This document shows, piece after piece, positions 8,684 to 18,300 of a stretch of 64,000 nucleotides of DNA. Source of the DNA: Balneolaceae bacterium (GTDB lineage Bacteria > Bacteroidota > Rhodothermia > Balneolales > Balneolaceae). Under the pieces are notes generated by a model. It was given only the letters and a program-made list of their open reading frames with translations. It had not been told where the DNA came from and ran no database searches. The stretch covers positions 1,381,262-1,445,261 of the forward strand of contig JAEPQE010000001.1 in assembly GCA_017640665.1 (NCBI GenBank), in the 5' to 3' direction. Positions within the stretch are counted from its first letter, which is position 1; the number at the start of each line of letters is the position of its first letter. The translations under genes were made by a program, and so were the position numbers.

Positions 8684-11600
8684 TTAAAAGTGAGCCGTAT
8701 TACTACGAACTCCGGAGATAGTTACAGCATTATCCTCGGGTTTTCGATCGATGAGCTTTTCCAATGGATCAATACCTGCTTTGGTTGGTTTTTGGTTTAC
8801 AGTGATTTCTATTTCTGTAAACTCGTCTGTGATTCGGTGCTTTTTTAGATAGATCAGTTCTTCATCTCCATATTCATTTGTACCATAAATCCCGATATCA
8901 ATCCAGTCATTTATAGCTACTGTCTCTTCAGCTCCGGATTCATTCACCCTGAGTTTGGTTACATCTATTTCCAGTTTTACCACGAATTGATTCTTTGAAG
9001 ACTCTTCATAGCTGGCCGAAACAGCTTTATTCTCATATAGAGTAATGGTCTCAAATAAATCTTCAATCACATACTGTAAACTGTCCGGGGTAATAGCACG
9101 GAAGTAGTCTAACAGATCTTTGGTTGTGGCATAGCGATCTGTTTGTAGTTTCAATAAACCGGTTGTACTATTCCAATCCCTCAAAAAGCGATGGAGCGCC
9201 AGGTTTACGCTGTCTTCCGAAATATAATCCTGAAGCGCATATAAAGTAACACCTCCTTTACCATAGTGAATGTAATCCTGTCCGGATTCTACCAATACAA
9301 GCGGCACTTCCTGTTGTTCCTCATTAGATCTCCCTTTCAAATAACGATTCATTTGATGCTTCAAAAGTTGGTGCACTTTCTCTTGCGGATACTCACTCTT
9401 CAATACCATTAAAGCAGCGTACTGTGCCAATGACTCAGAAATCATTGATTTTCCCTGAACATTTGCCGGGTTCACCTGGTGTCCCCACCATTGATGGGCA
9501 ACTTCATGAGCAGTTACAACAAATGCCATATCCACATCTTTTTCATCATCAATATCCATCACAAATCCCAATGCCTCTGAAAATGGAACTGTATTTGGAA
9601 AGGATTGAGCAAAACTCCGGTACCTTGGAAATTCCATGATTCGCATTTGCCGGTACTGGTACGGGCTAAAGTTTTCACTGAAATAATTGAGGGATTTCTT
9701 CATCCCATTCATCATCCTTTCCAGGTTATATTCATGCCCCTTTTGATAATATATTTCCAGGTTTACAGGCTCATTCGGCTCTTGAAACCAAACATCTTTT
9801 GTCACTTCATAATCGGCAGAAACGATGGAGTAGAAGTTGGTAATTGGTTGGTCTGTTTTATACCGAAAGTAAGATCGGTTTCCTTCTGTCCACTGATTTT
9901 GCAGGCGACCGGGTGCAATAGCTATCTGGTTCTTATCTGTACCTATTGTCACTTCAAAATGGATTTCTTCTCCATCATCTTCAGCCATACCTTCTTTAAG
10001 TGCGATTGGGTCATGTATGCTTGCTCTCCTTTTCTTTGGTTCTAACCCATGCTCTTTTCGATCGGCAATGTCTTCCAGTTCGATGTCCTCATCATATCCT
10101 AGTGAGGGAAAGTAAGTATTGCTGAAAAATGTGCCATTGTATACAATATCGGTATTCGAATTATCTTCAAATCCCTTAGTTGTGAATGTTTGCTTAAACG
10201 TCATTTTAAGTGAATCCCCCGGCAATAAAGGATTCTCTAAAGTATAGATGTAGTAACCATAGTTTTCGAAGGTATTATTTAGGGTTGATGCTCTTTCGAA
10301 ATACACAGAGTGAAGAGTGATGGAATTTGTAGGAGGCTTTTGGATGTGTACTTCTTTTATAGGATGATCATGCTTGTTTACTAGTATAAAATAGCCTTCT
10401 GCAATGAAGTCTCTCTCATGGGGGTATAAGTCCACATTCAGATTACCAGCAACGATTTTTGGTTGGGGGAGATGCTCGAATTTCTTTAGCTCTTTCTCAT
10501 AATTCGCCCGGTATTCTTTCTGAGTAGAAGGAAAAGAAAACTCATTTAGAATGTTTGTATTGTAGAAAATGTAGCTTCCCGAACACACAAAAAAGAGGAA
10601 TGCACCTAACGCTGTCCGAACCAAAGGCTTTGTGAATCTCTGTTTCGCTAATTTTATCCTGGTTATAAAGCCGATCTCTGTTCCTCTTACCATTAAAAGA
10701 GTGGCCATAACAAATAGCATAACGGAAAATGAGAACCAGTATGCTTTGATCCAAAAATAAGGCTCCAATAAATGTCCGTACCCGTTCATTTCAGAAAAAG
10801 TGGGTAGGAAACTCCCTCCGAATAAGTATAAGGGATGACTCCATCCAAATTGATTCAACAAGCCAATTCCTGTGAATAGGAAAGCTGCTACACCAATATG
10901 CAATGCATATTTGTTATTCAGAACGGATTGAAAGAAAAAGGAGAGGAATGTCAAAAGAAGAAGAAAGACAAAAATTCCTGCAAAAAACTCCATGAAGTAC
11001 AATCTCAAATCGTAGTTATGATATCCTTCAAATGTCTGGAACAGGATTCCTGCTGATACCATAAATAAAAGAAGTAGAGCCAGAATTAAAGCCAGTCCTA
11101 TAAACTTTCCGGCAAAGCTAGTGAAGTCTGAAACAGGCAGGGCATCATGTATCTGATCGAATTTAGAATCCCGCTCTTTCCAGATCAGTTCTCCGGAATA
11201 GAAGATGATGATGAGCAGGAAGAAGAAAATAGAAAGCTCAATCAGCTCACTTATGATCAGGTAAGTTCCCGGGTAACTGTTAACACCATAAATGGTGCTC
11301 AGGTTAATCGAGTTGATGAAAATGGTCGCTACTGCACAGGCTGCAATTACCCAGAAGGACGATTCTTTCAGAATTAATTTGCAGTAGAACGCGGCATGCT
11401 TTATGAGTTGCCAGATTTTGGTTTTGATATCAAACCGAATCGAAATAGTTGGGATTTGAAGATTTGAAGGTTCATTTAGTAGTTCTTTAAACCCGTTCGT
11501 CTGAGATGTTTTCTTTGAAGATTTATCACGAACAACGTTAAAGTTGAACCTGGAATAACCTGCAATCAAAGCTAAAACTCCGCCCGTGATCCATATCAAC

Positions 11601-12319
11601 CGATTGTACAGAAGCATTCCAGTAAATGGAACCAATTGGCTGTTCTTTTCTAAAGGAGTCCAAAACTCCGTTAACTCTCGAATTGTTTGAAAAGAAAACG
11701 GATCAAGAAGTGTCACACTAGTTTGGTTTCCTGAGCCTTCAGCAAGCTGAAGTGTAAAGATATAAAGAATCAAAAATAGAATGCCCTGTGCATATACAAC
11801 CATCATTTTTCTGCTTAATGCACCTGTTACAAAAAAGAACGATCCTCCAAAAAATAACGTAGGCAAAACCACGGTAAGAAAAGGCTGCAGATAATTCCAG
11901 AAATGGAAAGGGATTAAGGTTTCAGAATCTTTCCAGGGCATAAAATCTCCCAGCATAGTCCCAATTAACAAAGCACTGAAAATGCCAAGCAAAACCACAA
12001 AAGAACCCAGGTAACGACCGCCCAGATAGGCACTTTTTTGTACCGGGTTGATGAACATGAGCGATTCCATATTATGCTCAAAGTCTCGAAGGATGGATAC
12101 TCCCATTACCATGGAAACAACTACCATAAAGAAGGCAGTAACAATACCCATCGTCCGGGCAATGATAACAGGTGCATTCATTTTAATTGAGTCAGGAAAA
12201 CCCCCGAATAAGGAGTCAACAGCAATCAGGGAATACAAAAAGAGCGCAGCAAAAAATATATACGTTTCAGGACGCCTAAGGCGGTACCTAATTTCAAATT
12301 TGAATATTTCGAATAACAT
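8684..12319 (-). CDS. ABC-2 type permease fused to an M1-family metallopeptidase
   Basis: A 1211-residue fusion. Residues about 1-260 are a first ABC-2 membrane domain with six hydrophobic segments. Residues about 315-590 form a second membrane set. The remainder is an extracytoplasmic M1 (gluzincin) peptidase. The zinc motif HEVAHQWWGH lies near residue 937, and ISESLAQYAALMVL supplies the third ligand Glu about 20 residues on, a spacing I believe is usual for this fusion type. A YGKGGVTLYAL segment downstream fits the position of the catalytic Tyr region. Known members of this architecture occur in Bacteroidota and pair with a separate ATPase, which here is the gene immediately upstream (26-bp gap). 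The role is probably export or processing of peptides at the cell surface; the substrate is unknown. Confidence 0.92.
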   Translation of the reverse strand: MLFEIFKFEIRYRLRRPETYIFFAALFLYSLIAVDSLFGGFPDSIKMNAPVIIARTMGIVTAFFMVVVSMVMGVSILRDFEHNMESLMFINPVQKSAYLGGRYLGSFVVLLGIFSALLIGTMLGDFMPWKDSETLIPFHFWNYLQPFLTVVLPTLFFGGSFFFVTGALSRKMMVVYAQGILFLILYIFTLQLAEGSGNQTSVTLLDPFSFQTIRELTEFWTPLEKNSQLVPFTGMLLYNRLIWITGGVLALIAGYSRFNFNVVRDKSSKKTSQTNGFKELLNEPSNLQIPTISIRFDIKTKIWQLIKHAAFYCKLILKESSFWVIAACAVATIFINSINLSTIYGVNSYPGTYLIISELIELSIFFFLLIIIFYSGELIWKERDSKFDQIHDALPVSDFTSFAGKFIGLALILALLLLFMVSAGILFQTFEGYHNYDLRLYFMEFFAGIFVFLLLLTFLSFFFQSVLNNKYALHIGVAAFLFTGIGLLNQFGWSHPLYLFGGSFLPTFSEMNGYGHLLEPYFWIKAYWFSFSVMLFVMATLLMVRGTEIGFITRIKLAKQRFTKPLVRTALGAFLFFVCSGSYIFYNTNILNEFSFPSTQKEYRANYEKELKKFEHLPQPKIVAGNLNVDLYPHERDFIAEGYFILVNKHDHPIKEVHIQKPPTNSITLHSVYFERASTLNNTFENYGYYIYTLENPLLPGDSLKMTFKQTFTTKGFEDNSNTDIVYNGTFFSNTYFPSLGYDEDIELEDIADRKEHGLEPKKRRASIHDPIALKEGMAEDDGEEIHFEVTIGTDKNQIAIAPGRLQNQWTEGNRSYFRYKTDQPITNFYSIVSADYEVTKDVWFQEPNEPVNLEIYYQKGHEYNLERMMNGMKKSLNYFSENFSPYQYRQMRIMEFPRYRSFAQSFPNTVPFSEALGFVMDIDDEKDVDMAFVVTAHEVAHQWWGHQVNPANVQGKSMISESLAQYAALMVLKSEYPQEKVHQLLKHQMNRYLKGRSNEEQQEVPLVLVESGQDYIHYGKGGVTLYALQDYISEDSVNLALHRFLRDWNSTTGLLKLQTDRYATTKDLLDYFRAITPDSLQYVIEDLFETITLYENKAVSASYEESSKNQFVVKLEIDVTKLRVNESGAEETVAINDWIDIGIYGTNEYGDEELIYLKKHRITDEFTEIEITVNQKPTKAGIDPLEKLIDRKPEDNAVTISGVRSNTAHF

Positions 12320-12345
12320 GATAGAAGGATTAAAATGATAATTGA

Positions 12346-13239
12346 TCAGGCGGTTCCGGATAGTGACTTGTCTCCAAAGATCTGGGAGAAGTACACGTCA
12401 TTTAGGTCCGCTTCTATGGGTACAAACCCGTTACCCGGATTACTATCTGAGTAAATGTGAATCACTTTTCTTCCCTGAAAGAGACGTTCTGCAATCACAT
12501 TGTACGCCTGTTGATATGCCTCCAATCCTTCTTTCTTGATTGTTTTTGAATACACATTCCCTTTTACCTGTTCGATTGCTCGAAGTGGATTATCCTGTAG
12601 CAATACTTCCCCATTATTGATAATGGCCATATTGGGGCATAATTCTTTCACATCATCAACAATGTGTGTTGAAAGAATCACCACAGTATGTTCACCCAAT
12701 TCACAAAGAATGTTGTGGAACCTATTCCGTTCTGCCGGATCGAGTCCCGCAGTAGGTTCATCCACAATGATGAGTTTTGGATTTGATAACAATGCCTGCG
12801 CAATTCCAAAGCGCTGCTTCATTCCCCCGGAATACTCCTTTAGTTTTTTCTTCCGATGGATATATAGGTTCGTTTTATGAAGCAGAGTTTCAACCAGTTC
12901 TTTGCGCTCTTTCGTTTTTCGGATGCCTTTCAAAACTGCCAGATGATCAAGTAAAAATTCTGCAGAAACTTTAGGATACACCCCGAATTCCTGTGGGAGG
13001 TAGCCGGTAATTTTTCTAACCTCATTTTTCTGTTTTAGTACATCAATTTCTCCGAAAGTGATGGAGCCAGTATCTGCTTCCTGAAGAGTAGCAATGGTTC
13101 GCATGAGTGTGGACTTTCCCGCTCCGTTTGGACCGAGTAAGCCAAACATGCCGGTAGGTATTTCAAGCGAGACATTATTAAGTGCCCGTACTCCGTTTGA
13201 GTATGTTTTTGAAAGATTTGTAATAGTAAGATTGTTCAT
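12346..13239 (-). CDS. ABC transporter ATP-binding protein
   Basis: A 297-residue ATPase with all ABC motifs: Walker A GPNGAGKST (about residues 37-45), Q-loop in TGYLPQEFGVYP, signature YSGGMKQRFGIAQALL (about 140), Walker B LIIVDEPTAGLD (about 158-169) and the switch His in STHIVDDV. The order ATPase, permease-M1 fusion, small membrane protein, all on the minus strand with gaps of 26 and 12 bp, marks one transport operon. The gene is divergent from the histidine kinase/LytTR regulator pair, which suggests that pair controls it. About 70 C-terminal residues beyond the ATPase fold are typical of ABC-2 exporter ATPases. Confidence 0.95.
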   Translation of the reverse strand: MNNLTITNLSKTYSNGVRALNNVSLEIPTGMFGLLGPNGAGKSTLMRTIATLQEADTGSITFGEIDVLKQKNEVRKITGYLPQEFGVYPKVSAEFLLDHLAVLKGIRKTKERKELVETLLHKTNLYIHRKKKLKEYSGGMKQRFGIAQALLSNPKLIIVDEPTAGLDPAERNRFHNILCELGEHTVVILSTHIVDDVKELCPNMAIINNGEVLLQDNPLRAIEQVKGNVYSKTIKKEGLEAYQQAYNVIAERLFQGRKVIHIYSDSNPGNGFVPIEADLNDVYFSQIFGDKSLSGTA

Positions 13240-13352
13240 AACATGGATTCGTTTTGAACAAATCTACCATAGGGACTCTGTGCGAAGAAGGGACAGGGAC
13301 AAACGGAGTACATCAGGGCTTAGAAACCTGAATCCGATATTCGAAGGTACTT

Positions 13353-13371
13353 CATACCACTAAGGAGTATG
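13353..13371. promoter_or_regulatory. Inverted repeat in the ABC/two-component divergent gap
   Basis: CATAC and GTATG arms are separated by nine bases in the 200-bp gap between the ABC operon and the histidine kinase gene. It could be an operator for the LytTR regulator encoded next door, but LytTR sites are usually direct repeats, so support is weak. Confidence 0.25.
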
Positions 13372-13439
13372 TTTGTATGCAGGTTAAATCCGTTCATCAA
13401 CTTCTTTGATTGATGCCAGATACATGACTACTTTTATTG

Positions 13440-14219
13440 ATGATCTCATTCATTAAAAAGCGCGGCTTACTATTTATCATTCTGGGATACTTCACACTTT
13501 TTGTTATGATGGTGGTATCGGAAGGGATGGAGAACGGAGGAGATATGGAAGCATTCTCAGCTCTCGGAATGTTTATTTTCACCTTGGTGGTGACTATTCC
13601 CTGGGTTATCTGGAAGATCCGATCGCTGATGCAGCTAAAGCATGAAAAGGCGAAAACGGAGCTTTTGCATCTCAAAAGCCAGGTGAACCCCCACTTCTTT
13701 TTCAACACGCTGAATAATTTGTACGCTCTTGTAGGCAGAGATACAGATAAGGCAAAAGAGATGATCCTGAAATTATCTGATATGATGCGGTATAGCATTT
13801 ATGAAGGACAAAAAGACTGGGTTACATTGGAGGAAGAAATAGAATATCTCCAAAATTATATTGAGCTACATAAAATGCGATATCACAAAGAAATAGATAT
13901 TTCTTTCAACGTTGATGTTCAGGAAGAAGGATATCGAATCATGCCTTTATTATTTATCATACTTCTTGAAAACGCATTTAAGCATGGAGCAGAAAAACTG
14001 AAAGAAGGAGCCTATGTAAAGCTGAATATGATCGCTAATAAGAAACTGCTTAACTTTTCTATTGAAAATAATTATGATGATTCGCTGGATGATGAGGAGG
14101 GGATAGGATTGAAAAACTTAAAGCGCAGACTGGAATTGGCATATCCCAAAAAGCATTTTCTTACTACTTCGAAGGTGGATGGTATTTTTAAAGCTCAACT
14201 ATCCATCAAGCTCACATGA
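13440..14219 (+). CDS. LytS/YehU-type sensor histidine kinase
   Basis: A 259-residue kinase from the ATG at 13440; a TTG one codon upstream is possible but less likely. Two membrane segments (about residues 10-28 and 40-60) flank a short acidic outer loop. The His_kinase domain follows, with the phosphoacceptor His85 in SQVNPHFFFNTLNNLYAL and the helix MILKLSDMMRYSIY. The ATPase part has the N-box LLENAFKHGAE and a late G-box EGIGLKNLKRRL. The family phosphorylates LytTR response regulators, and exactly such a gene follows with a 4-bp ATGA overlap. The very short outer loop suggests it senses the membrane or a partner transporter rather than a soluble ligand, in line with the divergent ABC operon; this is inference. 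Confidence 0.93.
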   Translation: MISFIKKRGLLFIILGYFTLFVMMVVSEGMENGGDMEAFSALGMFIFTLVVTIPWVIWKIRSLMQLKHEKAKTELLHLKSQVNPHFFFNTLNNLYALVGRDTDKAKEMILKLSDMMRYSIYEGQKDWVTLEEEIEYLQNYIELHKMRYHKEIDISFNVDVQEEGYRIMPLLFIILLENAFKHGAEKLKEGAYVKLNMIANKKLLNFSIENNYDDSLDDEEGIGLKNLKRRLELAYPKKHFLTTSKVDGIFKAQLSIKLT

Positions 14220-14917
14220 TTACATACCTGATCATAGACGATGAATATCTGGCACATGAGGTGATCAAGGATTACTGTGATATGCTACCCAACATGCAGT
14301 TGCAAAAGAACTGTTACAATGCCTTGGAAGCCCTGGAGTATTTGAGCAATCATTCTGTAGATCTGATTTTCCTGGACTTGAATATGCCCAAGCTAAAAGG
14401 CTTTGATTTTCTGAAAACACTTTCCGCACCTCCCAAGGTAATTGTTACCACGGCCTACAGTGAGTTTGCCCTGGAAGGATATGAGTTGAATGTGGTGGAT
14501 TATCTGTTAAAACCGTTCAGTTTTGAACGGTTTTTGAAAGCAGTAAATAAAGCGATAGGAGGAGCTAAACCTTCCAGCAAAGCTTCGATCTCTACTGCTG
14601 TTGAAGAAAGACTTAAAGCTATTTTTCTTCGGGAAAACAAGAAATACGTACAGGTTGTTATTGATGATATTCAATACGTCGAGTCCTCCGGAAACTATGT
14701 AAAAGTTATTGCCGGAACCGAAACAATCACGGTAAGAGATAAAATCTCTGGGCTTCTGGAAATGCTACCTGATACCGAGTTCATCCAGGTACACAAATCC
14801 TTTGCCATTGCCATAAAACACATCAAAAGCGTTCAGGGAAACCGGATATTCCTGGGAGAACATATCATCCCAATCGGAAAAGTGTACAAGATGAAAGTGA
14901 ATGAGCTGTTGGGGTAG
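14216..14917 (+). CDS. LytTR-family response regulator
   Basis: A 233-residue regulator. The receiver domain (about 1-120) has the acidic pair in IIDDEYLAHE, phosphoacceptor Asp54 in IFLDLNMP, Thr in VTTAYSEFALEGY and Lys in YLLKPFSFERF. The LytTR DNA-binding domain (about 135-233) has IQYVESSGNYVKVI, ITVRDKISGLLEMLP and FIQVHKSFAIAIKHIKSVQGNRIFL. It overlaps its kinase gene by 4 bp, so the two are translationally coupled. It likely regulates the divergent ABC/M1 operon and possibly itself. Confidence 0.95.
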   Translation: MITYLIIDDEYLAHEVIKDYCDMLPNMQLQKNCYNALEALEYLSNHSVDLIFLDLNMPKLKGFDFLKTLSAPPKVIVTTAYSEFALEGYELNVVDYLLKPFSFERFLKAVNKAIGGAKPSSKASISTAVEERLKAIFLRENKKYVQVVIDDIQYVESSGNYVKVIAGTETITVRDKISGLLEMLPDTEFIQVHKSFAIAIKHIKSVQGNRIFLGEHIIPIGKVYKMKVNELLG

Positions 14918-15016
14918 CACAAGCGGATACTGGATCAAGTTCGGCACAGGCAACTCGTGCTAGTGGGGTAATTGCAATGTGCTCGAATTTAGCGTTGGCA
15001 TTATTCAAACACTTTC

Positions 15017-15352
15017 TCATTTCGCAGGATAAGCTGTTATCAATCTTGGCACTTCCGAGTCATTTTCAATTATCCAAACTGAAACGATACACGGGTTTCT
15101 TTCATCTGGTGTCTCAATGTCACATTCGATTTGATATTTCTTTCCAAAAGGAGAGTCATTTTTATTGACAACTTCCCTTACAATCGCATGTGTTTTCAAT
15201 GCTTCTTCAAAAAAGGCTGGCGAACTTTTATCAAATCCAAAGCTTTTGAAAAAAGCAGCTTTATGTTTTCCTAGATCGTGTGTGTCGCTTAGTAAATAAT
15301 CCATAATCTTATTTATGTCCACAACGGCTTCTGTGTTATTCGGAATTTTCAC
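15017..15352 (-). CDS. DUF6883-type protein, fourth gene of the hsd operon
   Basis: A 111-residue acidic protein. I recognise the DUF6883 pattern: N-terminal VVDINKIMDYLLS, the helix GKHKAAFFKSFGF, a central FGKKYQIECDI strand pair, and the end VSVWIIENDSEVPRLITAYP. The family has no proven function. In my recollection its members occur both alone and at the C terminus of larger toxin-like proteins. The start lies only 4 bp after the hsdR stop, and the gene has no promoter space of its own, so it is expressed with the type I restriction genes. A role in restriction control, immunity or as a toxin component is inference. Confidence 0.8.
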   Translation of the reverse strand: MKIPNNTEAVVDINKIMDYLLSDTHDLGKHKAAFFKSFGFDKSSPAFFEEALKTHAIVREVVNKNDSPFGKKYQIECDIETPDERNPCIVSVWIIENDSEVPRLITAYPAK

Positions 15353-15356
15353 GGGC

Positions 15357-18300
15357 TTACTTCAATTTGATTTGATCGCCCATTACTGTTTCAATGAAAC
15401 TGGAACCATTAACTATAAATTCTACTTCATATGCTTTCCTTTTTTCGTAAATATGAACCACAGAACCTATCGAACCTTCAGGTACTTCACCAATTTTACT
15501 TGCTGCAATTACCATTGCATATTCAGCGATTTCCTGACTACTTCCTGTTTCCTCCATATTAATATAAGTTTTAGGTTCAGCAGCTAATGAAATAGTATCA
15601 TCAGTTGGGAATATAATGCTTGGTTTCTTTAAAGCTCTTTCAAAATCATCACAAAGCTGATTAAGAATATCTTTAGTTTCGCTTTTAAAAAAGTCGCCAA
15701 GATTCTTGTTGATTATGGTATACTTCCTATAAAGTCTTTCAAAATCCGAATAAATTTCTTCTTGTGTAAAAGCAGAGCCATGATCTGTAATTTTAGCAAC
15801 TAATCTTTTCCCAATATTATCAGATTTTATATAGGCAAAGAAGCTGGTAATCTTATCTTCAAAGTCTTTGATCAATTCTGCTATCGCTTCTTCTTCCTGA
15901 TTCCGCTTCTCAATTACCTTGAGAATGTTGTATTTATATTTATTTGGTGCGTCAGAGTCTGTTGGATTGGGATTTCGTGGTTTATTCTTTGTTTCTTTCT
16001 CTTCTCCGGGTGCAACAATACCTATTCGATTGTCAAAGTAGATTTCTACATCATCAATAAGTTCGTCAGATCTATTAATGTAGTTATAGAGAGTGTTATA
16101 CTTTCTCCAAAATTCAAGGAATACGGCATCGCTGTAAATTGGATTTAGCTCAATAACAAATTCGATAAGATTTAGGATTTTGAAATAGGAGCCGATAGTT
16201 TTTTTGAGGTGTTTGGCTTCTTTCGGTGAAGCATTGATATATCTTTCAAATGCTTCTTCCATATTTAGAATTATGGAAATGTCCTTGCTGTCTTTTTGGT
16301 AAACTTCAAACTTCTTAAAATGGTCTTCATAAAGGCTGTGGGCTTTGAGCTCGTCAAGGTAAACACCCAACTTCTCTTCATCGCCCAATGGGTCAAAATC
16401 AGAAACCACTACGTTACTAAAATGCTCAAATGCAGACTTAATATTCTTGACATTGATATTCTTATAAGAGAAATCAACAATCTTACAGTCATTCTTATAT
16501 TTGGCTGTTCTGTTTACTCTTGAAATAGTTTGAATAGCATTGATTCCCCTGATTTCTTTGTCAAGAAAAAGGGTGTGCAGTTTAGGTTCATCAAAACCTG
16601 TTTGAAGCTTGTCCACGACAATCATTAACCCATTTTTTGCCAGCTTAAAGCTTTGTAGTACCGTTTTCTCATTTAATCCATCATTCAGGCTGCGACTACT
16701 CTGATGCTCCTGGCTATCTGAATACACAATGTAAATCGGAGCATCTTTGAATCGTTCGTATTTCTGTTCCTGCACTAGCTCATTGAAATACTTTGTAATA
16801 AACCCTTTGTACTTGATGGCTGCAGGAATAGAAGAAGCGGCTAGCATGGCCTTTGCTGTTCCCCGAATATTTGGATAAACGGCTGTTACCAATCTTTTGG
16901 CAGTGAACTTTGAAATAGCTTCAATTCTTTCAGTGTTCGCATAGATTCGCTTTTTCCGAATGGCATATTTTCTGCCTTCTTCATCAATGCCTGTGTCGGT
17001 GTTGTCGGGTATTTCTTCATAACCTGTGTCGCCTTTAAAACCTTCTAGTTCATTATCAGGAATTTCAAAGAACATTTTGGCTGAAACGGGAACAATGCCT
17101 TTAATGGGGTTAAGAATGTAACCGTCCATGATGGCTTCCTTCATCGTGTAGCTATCGAATGGAACCCAAATTTTTTCTGCTTCTGCGTATTTGTTGTATT
17201 CTCCAAAGCGAGCTAATGTGTGGTCGCTTGGCGTTGCAGTGAAACCAACAATCAGGTTTTTCTTGGTTGCTAGTTCTTTGTAAGTCTTACTATTGTCAAA
17301 ACTCGATTGCAGTTCATCAAATACACTAACCATTTCGGAGTGTTGAACTCCGCTCTGGCTTCTGTGTATTTCATCAATCAAAAATGCGATACGTAGCTTA
17401 GAGAGTTTTGCTGTTAGGTCTGTATCAAGAATGTCAGTGATTGAAGAAAACTTCTGAACATTAACAACCACAATCCTCTTATCGCTGGAAAGTGCCTTGA
17501 TAAAGCTCTTTTTGTCTGAAGCTTCTATAAACATCCCTTTTTGAATGTTCATGTTGTGCATTTTGCTATCAAGCTGGTCTCTTAGTTGAAGCCTGTCAAC
17601 CACCAACATGATTTTATCATACACATAAGCATCATTCCGCCTGAGGTCTTTGAGTTGAAGCGCGGTCCAGCCAATGATATTGCTCTTACCAAAGCCTGCG
17701 GCATATTGCAAGAGCAGGGAGTAAACGGTTTTGTTGTTCTGATACTTGCTCCTTTTGTGTACTAATTCTTTGATCTGCTCTTCACCCAAGCCCCGTTCTT
17801 TTAGTTCGGCTTCTAGTTTTTTGAGAAAATAATCGGGTTCGTTTTCGTGTGCTAAAAACTCATCAATCTTGCTGAGTACTTTATCTGTTCCGAATTTTTG
17901 TTTGGGTCTGGGAGCAATTAAGCGACCGTCATTGTGTTTGTATTCCTTGGTTTTACTGCCTTCCTTTTTAATGAGTTCACGCTCTATGAAGTTGTAATAG
18001 AGAATCTCTTTTTCAATCATTCTCTTGTCATACAGTGCCTTGAAAACTTCTTCAAAACGCTCTGTTTTTACTTCATGTTTCTCTCTTAATGGATAGGGCT
18101 TAAAGTCTTTGAAAACCTTCTTTTCGTAGTTCTCAAAATCATAACTACCTGCATTTATGGTGGACTTTATCTCATCGAAATGGTTGGCAATAGTTCTTAT
18201 TACAAAGGTCTCATTGATATCTGTTGCTGTGATATGAATGGCCTTTTCAAAGATTTTTAGAAATCGCTTACGTATGGTCTGGTTTAGGTCATTGTCTTTG

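Noticed and set aside
9424-10045. Plus-strand frames opposite the M1 peptidase
   Set aside because: They are antisense to a strongly conserved gene with its zinc motif and show no family features.
14926-14949. GATACTGGATCAAGTTCGG stretch resembling a dispersed intergenic repeat
   Set aside because: Only one copy is visible in this window, so a repeat family cannot be supported here.
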